This document shows, piece by piece, positions 31,804 to 43,426 of a stretch of 64,000 nt of DNA. The translations under genes and the position numbers were made by a program. The DNA is taken from assembly GCA_036186865.1 (NCBI GenBank), contig AP025069.1, positions 6,332,914 through 6,396,913 on the forward strand, read 5' to 3'. The notes beneath the pieces were generated by a model. It was not told where the DNA came from. It worked only from the letters and a program-made list of their open reading frames with translations, and searched no databases. Source of the DNA: Eustoma russellianum. Taxonomy: Eukaryota; Streptophyta; Magnoliopsida; Gentianales; Gentianaceae. Positions within the stretch are counted from its first letter, which is position 1. Each line of letters opens with the position of its first letter.

Positions 31804-32290
31804 TTAAGACATTTCACCGAAGGACGCCTGCTGAACTGAAAGAAAACTAAAGGAACGATTGCGTGAGCTTTTAAGGAAGAAACTTGTCCGTCCCAACGTA
31901 TCGCCCTGGGGTGTTTCCATGTTATTCGTAAAGAGAGGAATGGAGGCATGCATCTTTGCGTAGATCATTAAGGACTCAACATGGTCACCATAAGGACAAA
32001 GTATGGACATGATACTATTTGGATAGTAGTCGATCATTTGAGGAAACTCGTCCATCTCATGGCTCTTACGAAGCGCTATATGGAAGCAAGTGTCGATCTT
32101 CCCTTTATTGGGATGAAATTTGAGATAAAGTTTTTACAGGACCTGAATTAGTGGACCAAACTCGAGAAAAGGCTCTAGGGGAACGATCTATCCCTATGGT
32201 TAAGGTGCGATGGAAGCACCACTTTGCTGATAAAGATACTTGGGAGACTGAAGAAAACATAAAGGAAGTTGTACTCACATCTTTTGATTA
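31804..32290 (+). pseudogene. Gypsy C pol remnants (reverse transcriptase start, integrase tail)
   Basis: Near 31830-31960 the plus strand spells a decayed reverse transcriptase start (LRELLRKKLVRP then VSPWGVSMLFVK). It then jumps, near 32070, to the integrase-side YGSKCRSSLYWDE-like motif, and near 32195 to VKVRWKHHFADKDTWE, the typical last residues of plant gypsy polyproteins. Most of pol is deleted. Several stops are present. Confidence 0.7.
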
Positions 32291-32315
32291 GTACTCTTAA
32301 GTTTCGAGGACGAAA

Positions 32316-33149
32316 CTTTTGATAGGGGGGGGGGGAGAATGTCGTACCCCAACCGTATTGTACTTGAAACTATGATGAAATGGCAAAATGAAATGTTAGA
32401 TCTTCCAAGTACATTTTATTAAGTTATAATATTGCCTCTTTAATTAAATCCCCTTAAAGTAGATACTATATAATGAAAGAGGTGAGCGTTATGAAGCAAA
32501 TGAAATGATCAATTCACCCCCCAGTGCCTAAGAGATTTCGGCCCAAGGCTTAAAAAGGGCCTTAGAAGGTTTTTCAAATTGATAAGAAGGCTAATCTTAA
32601 GGGCCTTCTTAAAATAAGCCCAAATGGAAATTAAGGAGTTTTAAGTAGTGGGGCAATTTTTCCCCCAACTCTCATAAATTTCGGCCCTTAGCCCAAAAGA
32701 ACTCAAGATTTCCCTAATTTCATTTTTAAATCAAGAAAAAGGAGAAAATAATTAATTAAAAGGGGGCAACTACCCACATAGCTTTTCATTAAACACACTT
32801 GAGAAGTGATTTAAGCATGGTAATGGCTACTAAAGGCCATTACCGCTGGTTTTTCCCTTATGGATAACCCAGGGAGTCTTTCAAATCTTACCATGGTTAC
32901 TTTATGTTAACCACAAGGTTAAAGTAACCTAAGTTAGCCTTAAAGTAACTCTAGTTGGATAAAGTAACCCAAGTTAGCCTTAAAGTAACTATAGTTGAAT
33001 AAAGTAACTCAAGTAGCATTAAAGTGGCCTTGGTTAGCTAAGAGTAACTTAGGTTAATTAGCCTAACCAAGCCAAGGTAAACCCTTCTTCTCCCTTTGCT
33101 TCCCACGGCTAAACCACTTTAGCCTAGTGAAGAAATCTCTCTCCCAAGA
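32316..33149 (+). repeat. Assembly duplication of the start of the gypsy C 3' LTR
   Basis: This 834-base stretch is repeated after the N run at 33160-33994 (835 bases). The only difference I found is a run of six versus seven C. Both begin at the same CTTTTGATAG of the internal 3' end, and the first copy stops abruptly at the Ns. It is best read as two overlapping contig ends that were not merged. Confidence 0.85.
32325..32339 (+). other. Polypurine tract of gypsy C
   Basis: An 11-base G run plus AGAA lies directly before the 3' LTR start (TGTCGTACCCC at 32340). The same tract is repeated at 33169-33183 after the gap. Confidence 0.85.
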
Positions 33150-33159
33150 NNNNNNNNNN
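33150..33159. other. Assembly gap (10 N)
   Basis: Ten undetermined bases. The round number suggests a scaffolding placeholder of unknown true length. Confidence 0.98.
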
Positions 33160-33183
33160 CTTTTGATAGGGGGGGGGGGAGAA

Positions 33184-36100
33184 TGTCGTACCCCAACCGT
33201 ATTGTACTTGAAACTATGATGAAATGGCAAAATGAAATGTTAGATCTTCCAAGTACATTTTATTAAGTTATAATATTGCCTCTTTAATTAAATCCCCTTA
33301 AAGTAGATACTATATAATGAAAGAGGTGAGCGTTATGAAGCAAATGAAATGATCAATTCACCCCCCCAGTGCCTAAGAGATTTCGGCCCAAGGCTTAAAA
33401 AGGGCCTTAGAAGGTTTTTCAAATTGATAAGAAGGCTAATCTTAAGGGCCTTCTTAAAATAAGCCCAAATGGAAATTAAGGAGTTTTAAGTAGTGGGGCA
33501 ATTTTTCCCCCAACTCTCATAAATTTCGGCCCTTAGCCCAAAAGAACTCAAGATTTCCCTAATTTCATTTTTAAATCAAGAAAAAGGAGAAAATAATTAA
33601 TTAAAAGGGGGCAACTACCCACATAGCTTTTCATTAAACACACTTGAGAAGTGATTTAAGCATGGTAATGGCTACTAAAGGCCATTACCGCTGGTTTTTC
33701 CCTTATGGATAACCCAGGGAGTCTTTCAAATCTTACCATGGTTACTTTATGTTAACCACAAGGTTAAAGTAACCTAAGTTAGCCTTAAAGTAACTCTAGT
33801 TGGATAAAGTAACCCAAGTTAGCCTTAAAGTAACTATAGTTGAATAAAGTAACTCAAGTAGCATTAAAGTGGCCTTGGTTAGCTAAGAGTAACTTAGGTT
33901 AATTAGCCTAACCAAGCCAAGGTAAACCCTTCTTCTCCCTTTGCTTCCCACGGCTAAACCACTTTAGCCTAGTGAAGAAATCTCTCTCCCAAGAAACTCT
34001 AGAACACTCTCCCTCAAGAATTCACAAGGAGCAAGAGACTTCCCTCTTTTCCATTAAGGAACACGGCTAGTTTGAGCCAAGGAGTCCAAGATCTTCAAGC
34101 CTCAAGAATCCTCTAAGTAAGTGCATGCTAATACTTCTAAGTAAATCCTATATTTCAAAGAATGAAGCTCACATAGGTACCCTTCTTTTCTTGCCAAAAC
34201 CGTGACTCCAAGGATGGTCACTAGATGAAGATTTTGCAAGATACTAAGAGAAGCTAACTTCTTGGTGTGTTGGATTCGTTGCTATCTCTATTCAAGTTTT
34301 ATTTTGGTAAGAGAATCATGGCCTCACTCTAGTTGTGTTTTCAATTAAGATAATAGCTAATGTTCCTTCTATTTTTCCTTCCAAAAACGTGGGTTATGTT
34401 GAAGTTGGAGGAAGACTTCACTCCATCCCAAACAAGGCTCAAGCTAGAAGAAAGCTCTAAGATTGAATGAGGCAAGTACACTATAAATACTCATGGCTTT
34501 TGTGTGACAGTATATGCTTGAATGTCTAGATGTTATTAAGTTTTAATTTTAGATGTAAAATGCTAAGTTTGAAGCATGAAGTTTTCGGATTCTTGAGTAA
34601 AGTGGCTTGCATGTATGAGATTTTCTTCAAAGGTGGATTCTTTGCTCTTTTTAAGTATGAATATGATGTTAATCTAAGATGAATATGGCAAAGTTCTCTT
34701 CTTTGACATGTTAGGGGGACGGTTGGATTAAAATGGGGAATAAATGTGGCTCTTGTGATAGATTGTAACTTGTGGAATAAAGGATGTGTACAAGATGTTT
34801 GCTTTATGACTTAAGTTTAATATGTTCATTATAGAAATATGATTTAAACCATTGCATGTGTATGAAATGGGCTGTTTTGGGGGGTATGGTACGTACACAC
34901 CAAATATACCAAGAATAGATTCTAGTAGGAACAAAAAGTGCAAGACCAAGGAGTGATTTGTGTAATCTCCAAAACTGTTTTTGAAGTGATGTGTAGATGA
35001 CCTTTGGAATGTATTAGTACCTGCAAAGTCTTATGCTAAAGGTGTATTTTATTATTAGAAAGGCATTTATGAAAAATAACTCAAGTTGGGACATTTTTAG
35101 TAAGGAAAAGTGACAATAATGGTAACTACTGGAACATGACAGAATAATGATACATTTTGCAAGCCCTGAAAATGGATCTTAGAAGTATGAAATTAAGCTA
35201 ATTTTTGGTATGACATTATCCCTATGTATTTAGTAAATATGAGAGTTGGAATTTTGGTAAAATAAGTTGTGGTTTGTCCTTAATGGAATTTTTAGTAAAA
35301 CTGGTCAAGCTGAAATTCACTGGACTGGACATAATTTAAGTGGTGTATTGATTGACCCGAAAATGGACCTTAGAAATATGAAAATGGGCTAATTTTTGGT
35401 AGGATGCTAGCCATATGTGTTTATTAATTTCGTGAGTTGGAATTTTTGAAAAAGGACTTACGGTTTGATCACAGTAATATTCGTGGTAAAACTGGTCGCT
35501 CCAGAAATCAGCATGTAACCGTTTTGGAAAAGTGAATACTTGAACCCTTGAATGTTATTATGTTACTCTGGAAATTTTATGACATTTACTTAGGACATTG
35601 ACAAACACATCCATGTAAATTGTTTACCTTGGAATTATTATTTTATTGGGCGATTGCCGAAGTTAAGTTGGTATCACTAATCTGGAAAACTGGTCAGAAT
35701 CAAGGACTTGGTTGTATGGCTTGATTCTTGTGGGCTTAGACTCATTTGTAGAGTTTGGGCTTATGAGCTATAATTTTCGGTATGTCTACAGTATTTTCCA
35801 GGTGGTGGCCCAAATTATACGAGACTTAATGGGCTTAAAAGAAAGGTAAAAGAAAGGGCACTGCAATACTGAAATTCAGCATTACCCTGTTTAGTGATTA
35901 GATAAATTAAGGGTTCTACACGTCTCGTAACGTTACGAAAATCATATGGAAAATAGAAAAGACACCCTTATGCGTATGTATGATAGGAAATCATGATAAT
36001 GGGCCTAAAACATGAGGTTTTGAGGCCGTGCAAACAGAACGATAATTCTAGAAATTTTTCCAGCCTAAAGAATAAGTTTGTACTTGTATGTATGTAACGC

Positions 36101-37342
36101 ATCATGTCACGTATTGCATGGTACATGTCATACATTGAATCATCGTCATTTACATGATTTATGAAACTAGTTTTATGAGAAAGAATGATGAAAAAGCATT
36201 TTTTAAAGAAAAGATTCCGTTTTTAAAAGAACGCTTTCCACCGGTACCGTATGTTTTTGGCCAGCAAGACCCGCTCCAGATCCGGGGTTAATTGATCTGA
36301 TGATAATGACCGTTCAGGTAGGAGAGAATAGATCTGATTATGATAATAACCGTTCAGGCCCGGAGAAAATAGACCTGATTATGATAATGACCGTTTAGGT
36401 CTGGAGAGAATAGAACTGATTATGATAATGACCGTACAGGCCCAGAGAGAATAGACCTGGTGACTATAATTGATGAAGTGACCGTTTTCGGATCCGGAAA
36501 TAATAGATTCTAAGGAAAGAATATGACCGCCTCAGATCCGGATAGAATAGATCTGAACACTCTTTTGTTTTCATTGACGATGATGTTTTGAAAGAAAGAA
36601 CGAAAGAACTTATCTTCATTTTTATCATGGTGCATCACATGTACATACTCATGCATGTTGCATTTAATGAGTCATCGAATATTTAGTACATGTTACTTAA
36701 ACTAAGTTATTATGACTTGGCAGCTCCTAAGTTATGATCTTTTATAAGTTATGATCTTTAATAAGTTATGATCTTTGATAAGTTATGATCTTTGATAAGT
36801 TATGAGCTGATTACTTACGGGTTTTGGATGGAAGGTCAGGTATGTTTCTAAACCGAACTTTTGGGGTTTGGTTCTTGTATATACTTTCCATTTAATTCAT
36901 GATTATTTATAGTTTACTTGCTGGTGACGTTGTCACTCATCCCCTTATTTTTCCTCCCAGAACCCGCAGGAAGTAGGGTCGAGTGGATCGAAGACGAACC
37001 TAGGGTTCCTTATCTGTAGAAAAGCGAGAGGTGGACGACTTAAGGAATTCTACGATGATGGAAGTGATTGATGATCTTATTATGACTTTATGATGGAAAC
37101 ATTTACTCTTGGATTTCCGCGTTTTTAGGAACATGTTGCAAGACTAATGATGGTTGCTTAGACGCTTTTATTTTAAAAGTTTTTATTATGCCTCGGTTTT
37201 GCTTACTTGTTGACGTGTAAGCATGAGAGTCTACGTATTTTATTCTGGATTAAGATATGTTATGGACTGATGCCTGGTACTCTCTGTAGTGAAGTACGGC
37301 GGGCGCACCGTATCTGGCTAGGCCGGGGTGCGGGGCGCTACA
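33184..37342 (+). repeat. Gypsy C 3' LTR (4159 bp)
   Basis: It begins TGTCGTACCCC and ends GGCGCTACA, collinear with the 5' LTR and carrying the same tandem repeats (from about 33755 and 36302). LINE1 resumes five bases later, after the ctaat half of the TSD. Confidence 0.88.
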
Positions 37343-37347
37343 CTAAT

Positions 37348-37437
37348 ATTTTACGTCGGCCGCCGCGTCCTCTTTCACCACGACTTACCAAGTTACATGC
37401 GGCTACCCTCAATAACTCTTTTGATGCATTATCTTAA
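37348..37437 (+). pseudogene. LINE1 ORF1, last codons after gypsy C
   Basis: The frame ends ...HAATLNNSFDALS and stops with TAA at 37435-37437. The last base of that stop is the first base of the ORF2 ATG. LINE2 has a comparable ORF1 end at 43426. Confidence 0.7.
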
Positions 37438-40400
37438 TGAAGATAATTATATGGAATGTACGAGGTATAAGGACCTCGCTTAATAGGTTGCATGCACTTG
37501 TCAGACGACATCAACTACATATTTTAGTTATAATCGAGCCAAAGCTTCGTTCTTCCATGTTATTAGCATATCAATTGCAATTAGATTTTTCTAAATCTTT
37601 ATCAGCGTGTAATGACCATATTTGGTTTTTTTGGAAGGAGTCAATAGTGGAGCAAGAGGATACCCGGATTGGGCAGCAGAATTTCTCCATTAAATATCGA
37701 TGGCTGGCCACTGATGAGCGGTTTTGGCTCACATCGGTATATGCTAATCATACAGTAATTTTTCGACGTTTATTATGGGCAGACCGACAATCTTTTCATG
37801 CTTCGTTGCAAAGCCTATGGTTGGTTGGTGGAGACTTTAATACATTTCGTTCGCTAGAGGAGCATCAGGGGCGATCTTCTCCCAATTTGAATTCTTTGTA
37901 GGATTTTAATGACTGTGTTCAAGCCTATGATTTACAGGAAATATCTTTTCAAGGATCGCTGTTTACTTGGTGTGATGTCGTGGTTTGGGTTGTGTATGGC
38001 GTCGCCTAGACAGATTTTTATGTTCTTCTTCATTTTTTGATATCTTCCCAGTTGTATAGGTACAACTTCTTTCAAGGGCCACATCAAATCATGCACCTTT
38101 ATTTCTTACGTGTGATTCAGCCATGCAGCGGGGCAGGGCTGATTTTAGATACCTTGATGTTTGGGCTACACACTCAGATTTTGATGATTTTGTAAGGAGT
38201 ACTTGGGCATCTTTTCCCACGGTGGGAGGGATGTGGGGATTATTTGATAAGCTGCGCCGCTTAAGAAAAGAGTTACAACGATGGAATAAGGAGGTTTTTG
38301 GAAATATATTTGATGCGGTAACACAGGCTGAGATGCATGCACTCCGTTGCGAAAAGGAGTTTGATTTAAGCCCTAATGAAACTACATGTTCATCGTATAT
38401 GTTGCTCAATTGCAACTAGCTCAGAAACGCTCATTCCTGTATTGGAAGCAGAAAGCTAATGTTAGATGGCTCAAGGACGGGGATGCAAACACATCGTTTT
38501 ATCATAACACAGTGAAGGAGAAAAGACGTAAACAAGCTATTCTGCGCATACAGAAACCAGACGGGGTAGAATGCTTACTGCCAGCGGATATACAAGATGA
38601 AGCAGTCCGTTATTTTTCTGAGTTATTTGCCGAAGAACCAGTGACGGATTGTGTTAGCATTTTGAAGCACATCCCTACATTAGTGACAGAGGAGGATAAT
38701 ACAATTCTACAAGCAATTCCATGGGAGGCAGAGATTAAGCAGGCGGTGTGGGATCTGAGCCCAACTAGTGCAGCTGGCCCCGATGGTTACCCAGGCTCAT
38801 TTTACAGAAGGTTTTGGCATATCATTTCCTCCGATGTTATCAAGGCGATGCAAGAGTTTTATTTGGGTGTTCAAGTACCCCGTCAGATGGCGACAGCTAC
38901 GATTGTATTAATACCCAAGGTTCCCAATCCGCAGAAATTTGCGGAATTCAGACCTATTTGTCTCACAAACTTTATCTCGAAGGTCATAACGAGGTTGCTT
39001 TCTACTCGGGTGGGACAACTACTCTCGAAGATCATTTCACCAAAGCAGGCGGGATTTATGCAAGGGTAAGGCATTACAGAGCAAATACTTCTTGCTCAAG
39101 AAATGGTTCATGTGTTGAACAAACGTCCGCGGGGAGGCCATTTGATGATTAAGCTAGACATGGCTAAAGCTTTTGATAGAGTCAGCTGGCGGTATCTAGA
39201 CATGTTATTGCGTCGCATTGGATCTCATTCGCGCTAAGTTTGAATTATGATAAACAACTTGAGGTCCACTCGATGTTCTATTCTTATTAATGGCAACCAC
39301 ACAAATTTTTTCACAGTGGGAAGAGGCGTGAAACAAGGAGATCCTCTTTCTCTTTTCATGTCATCAGAAGGATTCTCCAGAGGTTTAAAATCATTGATAG
39401 CTACAGGAGACATTCAAGGTTTTACTGCAGGACGTGTACCTTGCATTTCACATTTAGGGTTTGCTGATGATCTTTTGATTTTTCTAAATGGAAGCAGCAG
39501 AAATTTGACCAAATTTCATTCCTTCTTGACATTATATCAACAGGCATCAGGACAATTGGTGAATTATCATAAAAGTCAAATTGTGGTTGGCAGTGGTGTC
39601 TCTGGCTCTAACGCTGCATCCATTTTAGGCATGCGCCTCGTATTCTTACCCATCAAGTATCTTGGATCTTTTTTGTATAAAGGTATCAATCGCGCAAGAT
39701 ATTGTACCTCTCTTATAGATCATTTTGACGCGAAGTTAAATTCTTGGTCCAACAAGTTGTTATCAATGGCGGGAAGATTAGTGGTATTGAAACATGTTTT
39801 AGGTTCCATGCCTATACATATTATAGCAAATTCGCGATTGCCAAAGGGAGTAGTGGATGTTCTTACCCGCAACATGGCAGCTTTCCTTTGGAAAGACCGC
39901 CATCAATAGCGTTCTTGGTCCTCCATCTGCCGGCCATTACCTGAAGGAGGTTTAGATATTCGTCATATATTAGATGTACAGAAGGCATATGATGGTCAAT
40001 TATGGTGGAAGTATCATCATTCAAACACTTTATGGGCTGATTTTAGCAAACGTAAATATGGTAATCGTACTTCCCTTTAATCTTATATTTACGATTCTCT
40101 AACTTGGAAGCTTGTCTTTGCCACTGATGCTTTTATGGCGGAACATACTTCATGGTGTGGAAAGTCCTTTCAATGGTTGCCAGATTCCAATGGGCAATTT
40201 TCCATTAAATCAGCTTATGCCACTATCGCTACATCCGCTTCTCCAACACAGAGTGTGTTCCAATTTGTTTGGTGGAAGAGCTTGCAGCCAAGAGCGAGAC
40301 TTTTTTTATGGAGGTTGTGGACCAACTCTTTGCCCATGGTAAATAATATGCGGGCTTGGATTGCAATTTTTCCTTCACAATGTGCTTTTTGCAGAATATC

Positions 40401-41284
40401 TTCAGATGATCAGGATCATGTGTTTTTGCATTGCACGAAGATAAAGCCTATTTGGATCGAAATGCCCAATGTATTTTCAGGACCATTGCCTGTTAGTAAT
40501 ACAATTAAAGTGCATTTGTATCGTTGGTGGCGCAGCTCATCCCAGTCGACCATGATCGGGAAGTTGTGTGTGGTTGTTCCTTCAGTGGTATCGTGGGTGA
40601 TTTGGAAAGAATACGCAGCAGTGCGATATGGCACAGATACATTTGCTTCCCTACGGTTGTTTGAAAAAGTCAGAATGTCAATCTATACATGGTGTGCATC
40701 GGTAAATGGTAAAAAGTTTGCCTCAAATCTACCTCACTTAGTCTCCCTTCACTTCTCTCCACCTTTGCGTTCTAGGCGGATAAGACTAGTACCTTGGGTG
40801 CTGCCTCCCACAGGAAAGATGAAGCTCAATGTGGATGCAACGGTGGGAAAAATTCGGCAGTGGGTGGCGCAATACTTCGATCGGATCAGGGTCTCTTGGT
40901 TTCGACCATATCATTTGCATTGCCTATGGTAAGTCTGCTGCGGGCGGAATTGATGATGATGTTGTTAGCTGTAGCTTACTATGCGAGGGATCATAGACAA
41001 CTTATTGTAGAGACGGATTGCCAACTTCTCTTTCAATGTTGGCCGACACACGTTCTTACATAGGCGCACTGGGTGATGATGTTCAGGGTACAACATCATT
41101 TTTATCTCTCAACCATTCCATTATACAATATTGTCCTAGAGAGGCAAATACAGCTGCTCATCAACTTGCACGATATGGTTATAGTGCGGTCGGCCTAACA
41201 CGCTATGACGACATTCGAGAGCTTCCTTGTGAAGTTCGGGGGGCCATACGAATGGATCTTCAGCTTCCTATGTTGCGTATTTGA
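37437..41284 (+). pseudogene. LINE1 ORF2 (endonuclease, reverse transcriptase, RNase H), multiply broken
   Basis: ORF2 cuts target DNA and copies the LINE RNA. An apurinic-type endonuclease starts at the ATG (WNVRGIR) and includes IIEPK and GGDFNTFRS near 37830, with a stop at 37899-37901. The reverse transcriptase has SAAGPDGYPGSFY near 38770, LIPKV near 38910, KLDMAKAFDRVSW near 39150, GVKQGDPLS near 39335 and FADDLLIF near 39463. A zf-RVT finger (CAFC...HVFLHC) lies near 40380-40435. The RNase H part starts near 40820 (LNVDATVG) and ends with REANTAAHQLARYG near 41140 and a stop at 41282-41284. Several stops and shifts (37901, around 38000, 39069, near 39240, 39909, 40932) make it non-functional. 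Confidence 0.88.
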
Positions 41285-41286
41285 TC

Positions 41287-42002
41287 ATGTCTCACATTGT
41301 GTTGGCTTCGTTCATATTCTGTTGCCTGTGGTCTTTATTGGCCCAGGCAACGATGGTACGCAATTTTATTTCGCTTGGTCTATTCCTCAGCTTATTTGTT
41401 TGGCATGGTAGGTCATTTTCAATCTTGGTTTTTTTCATGACTTCCGCTTTGGTGTGTACTTTGCGATGTCGGCTGGCTGAGGACGCATAATACTGAGGCA
41501 GCGTTATTTATCTGGTGAGCTCAACGGGATAAGGCATCCGCTCTTGTGGTCAACTTGGTTCTGGGAGAATCAAGGTGACATGGGTACATGTTTCCACCAT
41601 TCTTTTGCGCGGATTTCTAATACATCGCAGATGGTAATCCTTTCATTTTTGTTTTGTTCTGAGGCACAATATATTGGACATCTCTCACTATGGGCAGACG
41701 GCTATTTCCCTATGGATACACATCATCACCTGCTGCGCTCAATGGAGTCTCGAGTTTCATGCAAATTTCTTTCGTGTTTTCATTTTCATGTATTTGGCCC
41801 CTATTCCAGTTGTATAAATATGTACGCTTTTTTCTTCGCCAAGGTTTTATCCACAAGGGTGGTTTTACTTGGCAAGGTTTTAATGCATCATATCATATAC
41901 GATTGGCGGCTGGCAATCATTATCTTTCAAGTCAATTTATTCTCTTACGAAGATTATGTAATATGGTATTCCTCTGCCATAAGTGAGATCTCAATTCAAT
42001 AA
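41287..42002 (+). pseudogene. LINE1 ORF3-like hydrophobic frame, in two pieces
   Basis: Just after the ORF2 stop, an ATG at 41287 opens 67 codons of very hydrophobic sequence (IFCCLWSLL, ISLGLFLSLFVW, SILVFFMTSALVC) to 41490. A second frame, 41544-42002, has STWFWENQGDMGTC, like the SPW...QGD(I/F)GM block of LINE4 and LINE2, and ends with INMYAFFFAKVLSTRVVLLGK, shared by all copies. It lacks the Met-Asp-Trp start of the other four. The function is unknown. Confidence 0.5.
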
Positions 42003-42020
42003 AAAAATGTTTTTATTAAA
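41813..42020 (+). other. Conserved LINE 3' end
   Basis: All five LINEs share this end block: ATAAATATGTACGC, TTCGCCAAGGTTTTATCCAC, AAGGGTGGTTTTACTTGGC, AAGGTTTTAATGC and a TCCTCCGCCATAAGTGAG-type motif before the tail. It recurs near 47900, 53675, 62558 and, on the minus strand, near 62985-62812. Such a conserved 3' end is probably the recognition site for the element's reverse transcriptase. Confidence 0.75.
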
Positions 42021-42054
42021 ATATATACATATATATATATATATATGTATATAT

Positions 42055-42730
42055 TTTTTGCCTAAACACATTGTGTGTGAAATAAATAGTTTTGAATACG
42101 TTTATGGATATAAATATGTATAAAATAAAATATGATAGAATATATAGTTATTAAATGTATAGTATCATGAAATATGAAATCATATTTAAATGAGTGTGAA
42201 ATTAAGGTTTTGGCCATTTTCACTAAGTGTAATATGTACATTTTAAAAAAATATGGATGGATGAATTAAAGGAAAAAGTGGGCTGTTCTTGGGTGCTTTG
42301 GCCGAAAGGCTAGAATTGAAAATAGAGTGTATTTTCTTAATTTAAAGCATGGATTATGTAGAGGTATGTTGGTTTTTATGAATTAAAGAAATGATAAAGT
42401 ATTAAAGTATAAATAGTAGGGAATAGCCAAGTAGTCAAATGCATCTAGGTTCATATCATGAAACGTGTTTAAAGGTTGACCTTTGCATACTGAATCATAT
42501 CATATAATCGGATATCCATGACATATTTATCGTATGTATATGATTATTCGAATACTGTCAGCATACCATGTCTGATGTGGTTGGCATTATGGACTAGTAT
42601 GTTATCGATGATTGGAGGCCGTCACGATAATTGAACCCAAGGGGGTTGATATCGTGGGCATATATTATGGTTCTTTATAGGGCCAAGTGTAACACCTTGT
42701 CGAGGTCAAGGGATCTCCGGCATATCGAGT
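42055..42730 (+). repeat. LTR A block Y, copy 1
   Basis: It is collinear with 48146-48836: GCCTAAACACAT, GTGTGAAATAAATAG, AAAGTGGGCTGTT, CCGAAAGGCTAGAATTG, GTAACACCTTGTCGAGGTC, ending CATATCGAGT. I estimate a few per cent difference by eye. After CATATCGAGT this copy jumps to block X' instead of continuing. Confidence 0.8.
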
Positions 42731-42873
42731 AGAAAGAATAAAACATATGACATGTTATATGTATAAATATGTTTGATATAAAAAGAAAAGGTGATAAGAG
42801 TAAAATATAGAATAAAGAAGTGTATTATATAAAAGAGAAAATATAAATGTGTATATATATGTATATTCGGCCA
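42731..42873 (+). repeat. Block X', second copy of 24765-24907
   Basis: 143 bp with one difference seen from block X. It directly precedes LINE2. With Y it gives the order X-LINE1-Y-X'-LINE2-Y. Confidence 0.85.
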
Positions 42874-42949
42874 TGCAGAGGCCTCATGCCCGCCGTAAAA
42901 ATCATCCTCGGTACCTCCTCCTCCGCCTCCCCCGTCGCCACGTCGTCCA

Positions 42950-43426
42950 ATGCAACGATGGACCCCGGTCAAAAATAAGCATCCAGCGCCGACTGTCACA
43001 TCTCCCGTGGATCAACCACTGGCTGCTCCGGTGTCGCAAACTGACCACGACCCGCCAGCCTCCCAAGCTAATATCCAGGACGATTTAATCGATGAGCCTG
43101 CCATCAATCCTTTACAGGATGTTTCGGATACTTGTGAATTGGGCCATTCTTCGGATAATGATCTTCCCACAGAAGAACCACCTTTAGACATTCCGACAGT
43201 CCCGGATGATGTTGTCCGTCGCATACATCTCATGCCACCAATACCGGACACATATATCCTTATTTCACGCTTACAGGAGTCGACGGACTCAGCAGAGTTT
43301 ATTCTAGTAGTTCCTCGTAGAAAGCGTCGGGCTAGGAAAGATCTTCCTCCGTTTCTGCCGTCTACTGTACTTACACGCAGTGCTTCTCATGCGATTCAGG
43401 GAAGTGACCATACCCTTTCTCAATGA
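42950..43426 (+). pseudogene. LINE2 ORF1, C-terminal part only
   Basis: 158 open codons rich in Pro, Asp, Ser and Thr, ending in a basic patch (RRKRRARKDLPP) and a stop at 43424-43426. The DUF4283 and zinc-knuckle parts seen in LINE1 are missing because the element is 5'-truncated. The stop overlaps the ORF2 start as ATGA. Confidence 0.65.

Larger units (their letters stand above)
26278..37347 (+). mobile_element. Gypsy C: Ty3/gypsy retrotransposon with ~4.15 kb LTRs, nested in LINE1 ORF1
   Basis: 5' LTR 26283-30430, internal 30431-32339, 3' LTR 33184-37342 (the stretch 32340-33159 is best read as an assembly duplication plus gap). The flanks read ttaat (26278-26282) and ctaat (37343-37347), a TSD with one changed base. 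The initiator tRNA-Met primer site and the polypurine tract are present. The internal region keeps only scraps of gag, reverse transcriptase and the chromodomain-side end of pol, so it could move only with help from another element. LTRs this long are exceptional compared with the usual few hundred to 2000 bp. Confidence 0.88.
24979..42020 (+). mobile_element. LINE1: near-full-length plant L1-type LINE, interrupted by gypsy C
   Basis: The two parts are 24979-26282 and 37348-42020, about 6 kb once gypsy C is removed. It has ORF1 (DUF4283-like plus zinc knuckle), ORF2 (endonuclease, reverse transcriptase, zf-RVT, RNase H), an ORF3-like frame and the conserved 3' end. All frames have stops or shifts, so it is dead. 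The 5' edge is approximate. At the 3' end it meets an AT-rich microsatellite of LTR A. It differs much more from LINE2-5 than those do from each other. Confidence 0.85.

Noticed and set aside
32340..33149. Gypsy C as a three-LTR element
   Set aside because: The piece stops at Ns and is repeated almost exactly after the gap, so an unmerged contig overlap is the simpler explanation.
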